Of a DNA stretch of 64,000 nucleotides, positions 35,001 to 42,255 are shown in pieces; within the stretch, counting starts at the first letter, position 1; the number at the start of each line of letters is the position of its first letter. Source of the stretch: Curtobacterium guangdongense (GTDB taxonomy: Bacteria; Actinomycetota; Actinomycetes; Actinomycetales; Microbacteriaceae); contig NZ_JBMPIT010000001.1 of the NCBI RefSeq assembly GCF_049341845.1, forward strand, positions 124,001 through 188,000, given 5' to 3'. The notes below the pieces were generated by a model that was not told the origin of the DNA, made no database searches, and saw only the letters and a list, made by a program, of their open reading frames with translations. The translations under genes were made by a program, and so were the position numbers.

Positions 35001-36095
35001 TCCGCGCACGCGCTCCTCGTGGTGCGGGCGGAAACCCAGAATGATCTGGGCGTCAGGGCGTGCGCGGACGATTCCGTCGAGGAGCGCCCGGAGGTCGCTG
35101 TCTCGGTCACCTGCGTCGTCCACGATCACGGTCGGTGAACTGGGTAGTGCTTCCATGTCCTGAGACGAGATGGGCCCCCGTGCGGCAAAAACCACGTTGC
35201 GAGAGGCCGAGCGTCGCGCCAGCTCAGTGAGGAGGCGGGTCTTGCCGCTGCCCGGTCCGCCCGTGAGGACAATGATCTGCCGTCCCTCGTCGGCAAAGGT
35301 CGTGAGCGCTTGCAGCTCGTCATCTCGACCGACCAGGTCAAAGTCGCGTTCATACCCTGCTCGACCCGCGAGGAAGGGCTCGTTGGCAGATTCGGACAAC
35401 CACGGTGACGGCGCTTGGATTCCGAGAAAAGGGGCCCGGTAGCCCGGGAAATAGCTGTCCACGAGTTGCAATTTTTGATCGTCGCGGAGACCCCTGACGG
35501 CCTTGGAAAGGTCTTCGCCATCCTCCAGAACCCACTCGCTGTAGGCGGCTGCCCTTGCTCGCGCTGCCGGCGTGGCTAGGGGACGGCTCAGTGCGATGAC
35601 ACCCCGATCGATCTGCTCGTTCGATGCAGCGTCCTCAATGGCGGCCTGAACGGCGGCGGCTCCGAAGTCTCGGTGCCGCTTGCACTGGACTCCTATGGTG
35701 AGTTCGGGCAAACGTACAATCACGTCGACCCCACCCTGGGCGTAGCCTGAGTCCCCGTTCCGCGACACGCTGGCCTGAGGGTAGCGATACGTCCACAGGT
35801 CCCGGCAGAACCTCTCGAAGGTTGCGTCAGACAGCTGGTCGAATGGAAGCACGGGCAAGAGCGGCGTCACCGGCGGACCAGATGGCTGCTCGTAACCTCC
35901 GGCCACGAGCAGATCTTCGGCTGCGAGACCGAGGACATCTGCGAGCCGTTCGATCTTGGACCTGCGGGGCCGGCCAGCATCTCGCTCCCAAGTGCTTACC
36001 GCTTGTTGACCCACCTCAACCCTTTGCGCCAGGTCCGTTTGCTCTAGTCCCAGTCGCTCGCGGGTTTCGCGGATCAACTCACCGAGGGTGGCCAT
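32076..36095 (-). CDS. XRE HTH / Mrr-like nuclease / P-loop NTPase fusion with long helical C-terminus
   Basis: A 1339-residue predicted defence protein. Residues 5-60 are an XRE helix-turn-helix (IRETRERLGLEQTDLAQRV). Residues about 85-200 look like a restriction endonuclease Mrr-type domain, with FERFCRDLW, GGVDVIV (Asp 124) and GVQCK (Gln 137, Lys 139), the PD-(D/E)XK core. Walker A is TGGPGSGKT (279-286), Walker B is TVIVDDAGD (322-330), and roughly 900 residues of predicted helical repeats follow. The layout recalls Avs/STAND immune sensors, with the repeats sensing phage protein and the nuclease as effector, but the DNA-binding domain is unusual. ATG 36095 starts the HTH exactly. Inverted AT-rich sites flank the gene. 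Confidence 0.8.
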   Translation of the reverse strand: MATLGELIRETRERLGLEQTDLAQRVEVGQQAVSTWERDAGRPRRSKIERLADVLGLAAEDLLVAGGYEQPSGPPVTPLLPVLPFDQLSDATFERFCRDLWTYRYPQASVSRNGDSGYAQGGVDVIVRLPELTIGVQCKRHRDFGAAAVQAAIEDAASNEQIDRGVIALSRPLATPAARARAAAYSEWVLEDGEDLSKAVRGLRDDQKLQLVDSYFPGYRAPFLGIQAPSPWLSESANEPFLAGRAGYERDFDLVGRDDELQALTTFADEGRQIIVLTGGPGSGKTRLLTELARRSASRNVVFAARGPISSQDMEALPSSPTVIVDDAGDRDSDLRALLDGIVRARPDAQIILGFRPHHEERVRGAVGRGFLWRDLPRIDLPPLSIDAARALATAALGPESSSRTVRALALNGRDCPLLIVIGSHLIREGRLNPESMGTSQELRVQVLDLYATSLIGDGGSIASQPLLEAIAAIQPIRTDDSHFIETLASLLNSPQHEIARAIDGLEFAGLLLRRGESVRVVPDMLGDALLEQSLVTASGRSTGYSKSLAAAATNAPLRNALRNVAIAEWVARQDRADLDLAEDLWTAITSVALAASSNERIALAHDLEYVAGTRPALALELAEQILANPAPVEQSPYADFFDHDTSTGPAQVERALTRLIRNSADFERLPRAMRLLWQIGKQDGRPENQNPEHGLRLLRELGAFDLEKRYALTELYVKTIASWLDEEGTSPAERATLIGLLMPALDREGMSEGFEGSLTMTFTRFRVPIEDVLSIRSAVISIVRGQLREHPAVAAAAIKVLEHALQGAGAEIDDEFALVSHVLARTMNDSAVSAGTRLAAFRALSWHATYGEGATRSRARDLRSTFKVDLDIQVIRLLRSGWAVDEDDEEEGRYTIAASEKKIAATAHALLAKQGSDEEVVQAILEAIRAEIAEQGHFVLPGYFITLLCDERGTLASVILGGAIEHDPDDLAWRSLVLPALGHLFKSQPDRGLAAADALLAKDVRWSSIVAGSVCGDHGGQASELELDLVHRLLALSDEDTELALVSGIRWYGSDSETLAFEIVANAKIDVFKSVAHVVAQLLAYGAENIHWDRLPAPTQAMLINKLGATPDISDYSVQKLLTLAVTGREEEVLRMLRSRVEKAIDREKGYQALPYHWDEGPNFRAAPNYPVLVRDLATWMSKVPRGISSWWAPKLFALVAGPYDDEIQQLVLSLVRDGTDAAIRAAAAALDEAPQEYGMQQPAFVAELLDAARAVSRDAEGRIAGALYAATMFGMRSRSIGDFGVDLGRASRAQELATSFADGSPSRQFYLRIAAASERNAEQDRQQDEDLEDPRRW

Positions 36096-36741
36096 GTCCC
36101 GAAGGTACACACGCGGTGACGCGTGCGACACTCTGACGCACGCGGTTCGACGGTCTCCTTCAAAACCGAAAGTGCAAGCGGAACACAGCCGCAGGCCCTG
36201 ATCGACACGCTCCGCACCAGCGTCGCGCCCTCACTGGTAGAGCTGCAGGGTCTCGTCCGCGCACTTGTCCCACGCGCCGCCGGCATCCTGGCGCACTTTG
36301 AACGGCTCGGCACTCTGGCGGCCGTCGGAGTTTGCCAGCGAGGGCCGGGTTATCCTCTTGATCATTCACTAACCTCTAGAGCGGCGCGATCTATATTCTC
36401 TATAACCCGGCCTGGGGTGTGAGCGCGGGCCGCGTACCTAGAAGTGGCGCACCTCTCAATCTGGGTGTGCCGTTTCGGTGTGAACGAGCAGGCGTTTCGG
36501 TTCGCTTGTGCGTCTGCGCAAGCAGGGCAGCATCGATCGTGGTCGACACTGGTTGGGAGGCGTGGCGTCGGTCGCTCCGAGTCCGCCGTCGACTTGTGCC
36601 GGCCATCGGAGTGGGCTGGCGGCCCGCGCTGCGCCTGCCTTTAGAGCCCAGGCGTGATGCTCATCGGCTCTGTTGTCGCCTCAGGGTCATTTCTTACCAG
36701 TGGAGTTCTCTTAGAAGGCGGCAGACAGGTGCATGCCCTCT
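36096..36741. other. Non-coding gap with AT-rich site B
   Basis: About 650 bases between the NTPase start and the 3' end of the metallo-beta-lactamase gene. No convincing gene was found; the promoter of the NTPase gene must lie here. It contains the second AT-rich 21-bp site. Confidence 0.5.
36389..36409 (+). repeat. AT-rich 21-bp site, copy B
   Basis: Contains CTATATTCTCTATAACC, preceded by AT and followed by CG. It is inverted relative to copy A, so the two enclose the XRE-Mrr-NTPase gene with the same ends facing outward. Confidence 0.75.
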
Positions 36742-37929
36742 TCAGGCACGGATATTGCCTTCGTCATGCGTGCATCGAACATTGCGGACGACGTACGCCC
36801 ACTTGAGCCGCGGGTGGTGAATTGGACCGTTTTGTGCTATGAACCATCGAGCGCGAGGCATGAGGGACTGTTGGCGGGCAGTGGGCGCAATAGTTCCGTG
36901 ATGCGGAGCGAGGATCGTCATGTACCGCGCCCGCAGTTTCGGGTGCTGAAGCGTTCGTCGAAGACCAAACCCCTTCACATCCCCCATTGCAAGAAGCCGT
37001 CCACTCGCGCTGGAAAGTACGAGACTCAGCTCGTTGTTCAAACCTTGAAGGCGGCCAAACAGCTCTCGTATCGGTTGAGACTCAGAGACGCCTCTTGTCG
37101 TACCGACGCTTGCACTGGTGGCAAGGCCGTCCCCTAGCTCGCGAGTGCCACCGAGGTCGCCCCTGTCGCCATGGTCGCTATCGTTATATAGCGCATCTTC
37201 CGACTCATCGAACGGGCCGGCAAGATCGTTCTGAGCTTGCTCCCACGGGTCGAAGGTTTCACGTTCGCTGACGTCAACCTCGATATCGGCTCCCCAGGAC
37301 CTCCCGTAGGCTTTCCTGAAGGCCTCGTCGAGCCATTCGTTCTCCGGATGGTTCGCTAGTTCGCGGGCACGTCGGATGAGGGTTGTTGCCCGTTTCCCCC
37401 AGCCGACGGGCAATACGGCGGGCGGCCATAGCACATCCCAGTCTTCTCCTGCCATGTGGAAGGACTGGCCGGCTTGCTTAGGGTGCGGGTGTAACTTGAC
37501 CCCTCGTGCCGCCCAAGCGTCAACCACCTCCGCCATGCTGCCCGCCGGGTACGCAGGCATATGAGTCGCTAGAGCATGAAGCAGCGCGGGAACCCAGCGG
37601 GCCGTCGCGGGCAGTTGCGGGTAAACGAATTCGAGAGACCCGCGCATGGCCGCCGATTGTGGCAGCAGCGCCGGCAGCGCCGCGAGTCCTTTCCAGTGGT
37701 CGGCGTCGAAGTGCGACACCGCAAGGCAGCGGAGTCGCGAGATACGCGGGAGGATCAGCGTCGCGAGCTGGTGAGCTGACGGAGCGCCGGAGACGTCATG
37801 AAGGCTCCCGCAGTCGATGACCATCATCGAAGAAGTGCGAACACTATCGATCACGCTACAGGCGCCGTCGCCGACGTGGACAACCTCGACACTAGTCACG
37901 AGTTGTTCCAATTCCTCTCGTATGGGCAC
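36742..37929 (-). CDS. Metallo-beta-lactamase-fold protein (ComEC C-terminal type)
   Basis: A 395-residue protein with a metallo-hydrolase core. VVHVGDGACSVID near the start and MMVIDCGS form the first strands. The metal motif is VSHFDADHWKG (His 73, Asp 75, Asp 77, His 78), and LAPHHGTIAP near the C-terminus supplies another ligand. This arrangement resembles the free-standing C-terminal domain of ComEC, proposed to be a nuclease or phosphodiesterase. A long acidic insertion (about residues 215-270) is unusual. Its place between defence genes suggests a defence role, but a partner is not obvious. It lies 170 bases downstream of queC on the same strand, after a gap with no clear terminator. 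Confidence 0.7.
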   Translation of the reverse strand: MPIREELEQLVTSVEVVHVGDGACSVIDSVRTSSMMVIDCGSLHDVSGAPSAHQLATLILPRISRLRCLAVSHFDADHWKGLAALPALLPQSAAMRGSLEFVYPQLPATARWVPALLHALATHMPAYPAGSMAEVVDAWAARGVKLHPHPKQAGQSFHMAGEDWDVLWPPAVLPVGWGKRATTLIRRARELANHPENEWLDEAFRKAYGRSWGADIEVDVSERETFDPWEQAQNDLAGPFDESEDALYNDSDHGDRGDLGGTRELGDGLATSASVGTTRGVSESQPIRELFGRLQGLNNELSLVLSSASGRLLAMGDVKGFGLRRTLQHPKLRARYMTILAPHHGTIAPTARQQSLMPRARWFIAQNGPIHHPRLKWAYVVRNVRCTHDEGNIRA

Positions 37930-38099
37930 TTTTAGCGGCAGTTGCCGCCGAGATCAGCTGCGCCTGCCCGCCGCAGGCACGATGACTGAAGACGACCTCT
38001 ACCAAACACACATGTGTTGCCGACGGCATGCGCTAGACGTCCAAATCGGCCGTCACGAACGAGTGTTCCAGGCCAGCGTGCTGCATATCCGCGGCGTCG

Positions 38100-38738
38100 C
38101 TAACTGTTCCAGCTGTAGCCGGGAAGGTTCATGCTGGCGAGCACACGCTGGCGTTTCCAGCAGCCGGGGCAAGCACCGCAGGGAAAGTTTGACCGGTGGC
38201 ACGATGCTGTCTCGGCGATGATGTTTGCGCCGAGGCCTGCGGCGACTAGCAGTTCTTCGGTGGTGTAATTGATGGCTGGGGCTGAAATACGGATGCCGCC
38301 TTCCTGGTAAGCAACCAGTGCATCCAGCAGCCGGTAGAACTCTTCGGTACCGTCGAGGTGCCGATCCCCGTCGCCGCGGACAGTCCCGAGCGCGATGCCC
38401 TCCGACCCAATTTTCAAAGCCAGCGCCGAAGCGGCTGTTGCGAGGAACTGGTTGCGATACGGCCACCATTCGGGACTCGGAGCATCCTTCACTGCGTCTG
38501 CGTCGTCGTGCAGGATTCCCGATCCGAAGTCACGGATGCCGAGCGTGGCGACGTGCAGCCTAATGCCGTATTCCGTGGCGATTCGCTCGGCGGCACGTTG
38601 CTCCGTATCCGCTGGGCGTTGTCCATAGTCGAGATACAGCGCGTGCTGCGGACGGAGAAGCGCAGCGAGGGCGGAGCTGTCAAGGCCACCCGAGAGAAGC
38701 AGAAGCGTGTTGGGTTGCGAGTCAATCGACACGGGCAC
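38100..38738 (-). CDS. queC: QueC-like 7-cyano-7-deazaguanine synthase
   Basis: ATP-dependent enzyme that converts 7-carboxy-7-deazaguanine to preQ0 through an amide. It has 212 residues, slightly short. The ATP PP-loop is LLLSGGLDSSA (16-22) and the zinc site is complete: Cys 180, 187, 190 and 193 in SCHRSNFPCGACPGC. GTG 38738 overlaps the end of the kinase/NDT gene by 17 bases, making it the last gene of a four-gene operon. QueC homologues also serve in type IV CBASS (Cap9) and Qat (QatC) immunity, where they attach a deazaguanine to a protein. The divergent queD-queE genes supply its substrate. Confidence 0.88.
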   Translation of the reverse strand: MPVSIDSQPNTLLLLSGGLDSSALAALLRPQHALYLDYGQRPADTEQRAAERIATEYGIRLHVATLGIRDFGSGILHDDADAVKDAPSPEWWPYRNQFLATAASALALKIGSEGIALGTVRGDGDRHLDGTEEFYRLLDALVAYQEGGIRISAPAINYTTEELLVAAGLGANIIAETASCHRSNFPCGACPGCWKRQRVLASMNLPGYSWNS

Positions 38739-39957
38739 GTCTCCGACGCGGCGTGCCGAGGCCGATCCAAATGGCTCGGTAGAGCGCCGTCGTGACGTCC
38801 GGGTGCAGTTCGGCGTTCGTACCTGCGAGCATCGTTGTCTGGATGCCCCCCAGATCCGCGGCGACCCCGACGATTGGGATGTTGCGGGCTGTTGCCCATC
38901 CAGTTTCGAACAGGGTCCCCGCGTCCCATCCGTCGAGTAGCGCCAGAACTACATCGCTGTCAGCGAGCCCGTCGAGGTCGGCTTGTGCCACTTCCTCAGC
39001 GCCAGGCCCGACGTCGTGGATGGGGCTGAAGACGTTCGCGCCGGCTTCGAGAAGGAACACACGGCATGTGTCGACCAGCCATCGCTCGGCGACGGTGAAG
39101 AACGGGCCGGCCAGGTAGACCGTCGGCTGTCGGCCGTCGTTGTCGAGGTGCGTTCCCGTAAGCCCGTCAACGTCAAGTCCGGTCAGTAGTTGAGGTGGCA
39201 GCGCCATAGTGCGCGTCGAACAACACCATGCGGCTGCCCGGCTCGCAACGCGCGTTGCGTCCGTAGGGAACGCTCCGTTTCCCCACGCGTAAGCGAAGCC
39301 CGCTGAGAAGGCGTCCCCGCTTCCGATCTTCCAGACCTCGTCGGTAGGGATCGCACCGACCCACTGAGCGTCTTCGGCAGTTGCATCGACGACGAGGGCG
39401 CCTCGTGCGCCCGCCTTGACGACGACCACGTCGAGGTTCAGGTCGGCGATAGCTGCTCGCGCAGCGGCTTCGACGTCTTCGCGGCGACCGATCGATCGAA
39501 CTTCGCGCGCATTTGCGATGAGGGCGGTAGGACCGGCGGTGGAGCGCAACAGCTGATCGGTTCGTGCGTCGGTGACGCTTTGCGGGTCATAAATCAGGCG
39601 TTCCGAAGTGACCGAGATATCGCCGTCCTCGATCATGCCAAACGCCAGCACGGTGTCGTCCGCGACGTGACATGGCTGCTCAAGTCGCGCAGGGCGGCCG
39701 CTGATGGATGGCTCAGCGAATGGCGCGAGGTAGTTGAACGAGATCGCGTGGTCGCGCGGCACGGACTCCCCCGCGATGCCAAGCGCCGAGAGTCCCGAGC
39801 GGAAGAGTGCATCCCCGGCGGCTTCCATGCTGCTCGTGAACGACACGTCGGGCATTCTGCTGAGCGCCGCCGCGGCGCGGAATCCGCTGCCACCGAGGTC
39901 CTCATGATGCTCCGGAGCCGTGACGCGCTCCTGGTAGGTGCCCCCTAGAATCTTCAC
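38722..39957 (-). CDS. PfkB-type kinase fused to nucleoside 2-deoxyribosyltransferase-like domain
   Basis: A 411-residue fusion. Residues 1 to about 270 are a PfkB/ribokinase-like domain: DLGGSGFRAAAALSRM and the catalytic IGSGDAFSAGF (Asp 215), so it probably phosphorylates a nucleoside or sugar. Residues 278-411 are a nucleoside 2-deoxyribosyltransferase-like domain: VYLAGPFF, FSPIHDVG, DSDVVLALLDG and the catalytic GTLFETG (Glu 351). The two domains could phosphorylate and cleave or exchange a modified nucleoside. GTG 39957 overlaps the stop of the 105-residue protein gene (GTGA), which fixes the start. Related NDT and kinase domains are linked to nucleotide-centred immune operons. Confidence 0.82.
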   Translation of the reverse strand: MKILGGTYQERVTAPEHHEDLGGSGFRAAAALSRMPDVSFTSSMEAAGDALFRSGLSALGIAGESVPRDHAISFNYLAPFAEPSISGRPARLEQPCHVADDTVLAFGMIEDGDISVTSERLIYDPQSVTDARTDQLLRSTAGPTALIANAREVRSIGRREDVEAAARAAIADLNLDVVVVKAGARGALVVDATAEDAQWVGAIPTDEVWKIGSGDAFSAGFAYAWGNGAFPTDATRVASRAAAWCCSTRTMALPPQLLTGLDVDGLTGTHLDNDGRQPTVYLAGPFFTVAERWLVDTCRVFLLEAGANVFSPIHDVGPGAEEVAQADLDGLADSDVVLALLDGWDAGTLFETGWATARNIPIVGVAADLGGIQTTMLAGTNAELHPDVTTALYRAIWIGLGTPRRRRARVD

Positions 39958-40271
39958 GCAGCGCTCACTCGAAGCGTGATCGCGCCGGAAGTACGACTGA
40001 CCTCCGCGAAGTATCGGAACCCAGCGCGGAGGCAATTGATGAGGCGTTGGTCCGGCATGACGGCGCCGGTAACTTGGCCATCAGCAAGCACCGCCACGAT
40101 CGTAGGGAAATCCCCTTCGACGAGTTGCAGGGTCAGAATGGTGCCATTACGTAGCTGATCGTCGAGGTGCGGGTCGGGCTGCTCGAGCGCCTTAAGAGTC
40201 GACACGCTGCCGCAGTCGTCTTCACGTCCACCGCCACCGAAATCAAGGTCCGGCCCCTCGCTACCACTCAT
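39954..40271 (-). CDS. Small unknown protein (105 aa) in the deazaguanine operon
   Basis: A 105-residue protein of unrecognised family. The N-terminus is flexible, Gly- and Asp-rich (MSGSEGPDLDFGGGGREDD). From about residue 37 a compact alpha/beta part follows: QLRNGTILTLQLVEGDFPTIV, then LADGQVTGAVMP, LINCLRAGFRYFAEVS and the last strand AITLRVSAA. ATG 40271 overlaps the glycosylase stop (ATGA) and its own stop overlaps the kinase/NDT start, so it is firmly an operon member. A small adaptor or an acceptor protein for the QueC-like enzyme is possible, but nothing in the sequence proves it. Confidence 0.75.
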   Translation of the reverse strand: MSGSEGPDLDFGGGGREDDCGSVSTLKALEQPDPHLDDQLRNGTILTLQLVEGDFPTIVAVLADGQVTGAVMPDQRLINCLRAGFRYFAEVSRTSGAITLRVSAA

Positions 40272-41089
40272 GACGTCCCCTCGTTTCTGAGTACTGTAGC
40301 GGGTTTCGGGTCCAGCAGTTGGGATCGGTTCGGAGCGGGTCTGCGACGTGCCGCAGCTGCCTGGTCCATCCACACGACGGCGTCGAGATCTTGCGCGGGC
40401 ACGCCGCCCACATCTGCCCACGAAATGAACGCTGACTCCATGAGCCGGTAGTCCTTTGCCGGCGTCCACCTGCCGTCGAACACGCCGGCCCGGACGCCAG
40501 CACGCATGAGGTGGATATCGATGATCGCTACGTCGGCAGATCCGAAGTGATTCCGGACGACCCAGCTCGCAGTCTTGAGTCCGACGCCCGGGAACGTCAG
40601 GAGCCATTCCCTTGCAGCGAGTGGCTCCGGCGGAGCTTGTTCGAACCGAAGTCGGTCGAGCGCGGCGGCGATACGAGCAGCCTTCTGGCGAGGAAATCGG
40701 TAGCGGAAGCTGCGCCCCGCATAGACGATTGGCTCGACCAGTCTTGAGTACAGCACTTCGGCGGACGCGGAGGAGCCTTCCGCGAGCAGACCGTCCGCAC
40801 GAAGCGCGCGGAACGCTGCGACGTTCGCCTCGTACGTGATCCCATGGCCTCCGAGTAAACAGGCGATCACCTCTTCGGCGAAGGTCACGCCCAGGCGGTG
40901 CGGGGTGCGCGCAGTGGAAGCGCGGAGGAGCCACTCCTCGGTACGTGCGATCCAGTAGGCGGGCGACTGGAAGTGCCACGGTAATCCCCACCGGACTGGT
41001 CGCACGGAACCGTCGATGAGCCGGAGTTGACGAACGTCTTCGGTCGGGCTGCCGCCGCCGCTCGCATACGATCCAGTACAACGTGACAC
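40268..41089 (-). CDS. OGG-like DNA glycosylase/AP lyase (HhH-GPD type)
   Basis: A 273-residue base-excision-type enzyme related to 8-oxoguanine glycosylases. The helix-hairpin-helix is LLTFPGVGLKTASWVVRN, with the catalytic lysine (Lys 172), and the essential aspartate is in AIIDIHLMR (Asp 191). A bifunctional glycosylase/lyase pair is thus intact. OGG-like enzymes also occur in type IV CBASS operons with QueC and TGT. The start is uncertain: GTG 41089 was chosen to avoid overlap with queD on the other strand, but no good ribosome site is seen. It is the first gene of the overlapping four-gene operon and divergent from queD. Confidence 0.8.
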   Translation of the reverse strand: MSRCTGSYASGGGSPTEDVRQLRLIDGSVRPVRWGLPWHFQSPAYWIARTEEWLLRASTARTPHRLGVTFAEEVIACLLGGHGITYEANVAAFRALRADGLLAEGSSASAEVLYSRLVEPIVYAGRSFRYRFPRQKAARIAAALDRLRFEQAPPEPLAAREWLLTFPGVGLKTASWVVRNHFGSADVAIIDIHLMRAGVRAGVFDGRWTPAKDYRLMESAFISWADVGGVPAQDLDAVVWMDQAAAARRRPAPNRSQLLDPKPATVLRNEGTS

Positions 41090-41203
41090 GACTCGACGGT
41101 AGCTCACAACAAAGCAACTGCGCGCGCCCCGTGCCGCGACACGATCCACCGCCGACGTTCGCAATCGCTCGAACGCATCAAAATCTGAGCCAAGAGGGGG
41201 ACC

Positions 41204-41551
41204 ATGAAACATAGCCTGACCCGCAGTTTCCGATTCGAGGCTGCACACGTGTTGCCGTGGCACCGGGGCAAGTGCTCGAGACTTCACGGGCACAGCTACC
41301 GCCTGGAAGTCACCATCACAGGTCCACTGGATGTGAACGGCATTGTTACGGACTTCGGTGATATCCGGCAGATCGTGGATGCACACGTCGTACAGGTTCT
41401 CGACCACACTTACTTGAACGACCGCTTCGATAATCCGACCGTAGAGCTTGTCGCAAGCTGGGTTTTCGAGACGCTCGAGCCTCATTTGCACGGGATCACC
41501 TCGGTCCGGATGTGGGAGACCGCCGACTCGAGTGTGGCCGTGCACCGATGA
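41204..41551 (+). CDS. queD: QueD: 6-carboxy-5,6,7,8-tetrahydropterin synthase
   Basis: Converts 7,8-dihydroneopterin triphosphate to 6-carboxytetrahydropterin, the first committed step to 7-deazaguanines. It has 115 residues, normal for QueD. Zinc ligands are His 15 (RFEAAH), His 28 and His 30 (RLHGHSY); the catalytic cysteine is Cys 24 (GKCSRLH). The LDHTYLND and MWETADSSV (Glu 105) motifs complete the site. ATG 41204 has GAGGGGG upstream, and its stop overlaps the queE start (ATGA). A GTP cyclohydrolase I gene is not in the window, so the substrate is presumably supplied by the folate pathway elsewhere. Confidence 0.95.
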   Translation: MKHSLTRSFRFEAAHVLPWHRGKCSRLHGHSYRLEVTITGPLDVNGIVTDFGDIRQIVDAHVVQVLDHTYLNDRFDNPTVELVASWVFETLEPHLHGITSVRMWETADSSVAVHR

Positions 41552-42255
41552 GAGACCGGTTACACATTTCGGAAATTTTCACCTCCCTGCAGGGCGAGGG
41601 GCCGAGCCTGGGCGAGTACGCCGTATTTCTTCGACTCGGGCGATGCAACCTCAGCTGCAGCTGGTGTGACACCGCCTACTCGTGGGACTGGACACGGTTC
41701 AACGAAGCGGAGGAGATCACCTTGATGCCGATCAGCGACGTAGTCGCGCACGTGCTGGCCATCAACCCGCGACCGTCTCTTCTCGTTGTCTCGGGTGGAG
41801 AGCCGCTTCTGCAGCAACCCGCGCTAACGCGACTTCTCGTGACGCTGAACGAGGCAGCGCCCGATTTGCGGGTGGAATTTGAGACTAATGGCACCATTCG
41901 CCCATCCCCCATGCTCGCTGCGCAAGCAAACCGATTCGTCGTGTCACCAAAATTGAGTAACAGCAACGTGCCTCTCGAGCGCCGGATACGGCCGGAGACC
42001 CTTCGGACGTTCGCCACGGCCGACGCAAACGCTTTCAAGTTCGTGGTGTCGAATGTCGAGGATGTCTCTGAGGTCGTGGCTCTCAGCCGAGAGGTCGGTT
42101 TCTCGCGAAATCGAGTGTGGTTGATGCCAGAAGGAGCGACTGAACGTCAGCAGCAGCGATCGATGCGCCTCCTCGCCGACGCGGCAATCAAGGAGGGCTT
42201 CAACTTCACGCCGCGCCTGCAGGTCATCCTTTGGGGTGACGAGCGCGGTACCTGA
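41548..42255 (+). CDS. queE: QueE: 7-carboxy-7-deazaguanine synthase (radical SAM)
   Basis: Radical S-adenosylmethionine enzyme that contracts the pterin ring to 7-carboxy-7-deazaguanine. It has 235 residues. The N-terminal SEIFTSLQGEGPSLG motif and the cluster motif CNLSCSWC (Cys 33, 37 and 40) are characteristic of QueE. VVSGGEPLLQQP and the later FVVSPKL complete the radical SAM fold. ATG 41548 overlaps the queD stop. Together queD-queE and the divergent queC give a complete route from dihydroneopterin triphosphate to preQ0. No tRNA-guanine transglycosylase or DpdA-like gene is nearby, so the product is probably not for tRNA queuosine. Confidence 0.95.
   Translation: MRDRLHISEIFTSLQGEGPSLGEYAVFLRLGRCNLSCSWCDTAYSWDWTRFNEAEEITLMPISDVVAHVLAINPRPSLLVVSGGEPLLQQPALTRLLVTLNEAAPDLRVEFETNGTIRPSPMLAAQANRFVVSPKLSNSNVPLERRIRPETLRTFATADANAFKFVVSNVEDVSEVVALSREVGFSRNRVWLMPEGATERQQQRSMRLLADAAIKEGFNFTPRLQVILWGDERGT

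Noticed and set aside
36419..36820. Plus-strand frame in the gap after site B
   Set aside because: Translation is Arg/Cys-rich without domain features and runs antisense into the metallo-beta-lactamase gene.
38100..42255. Dpd-type DNA deazaguanine modification system
   Set aside because: No DpdA (TGT-like) gene or other Dpd restriction components were recognised.
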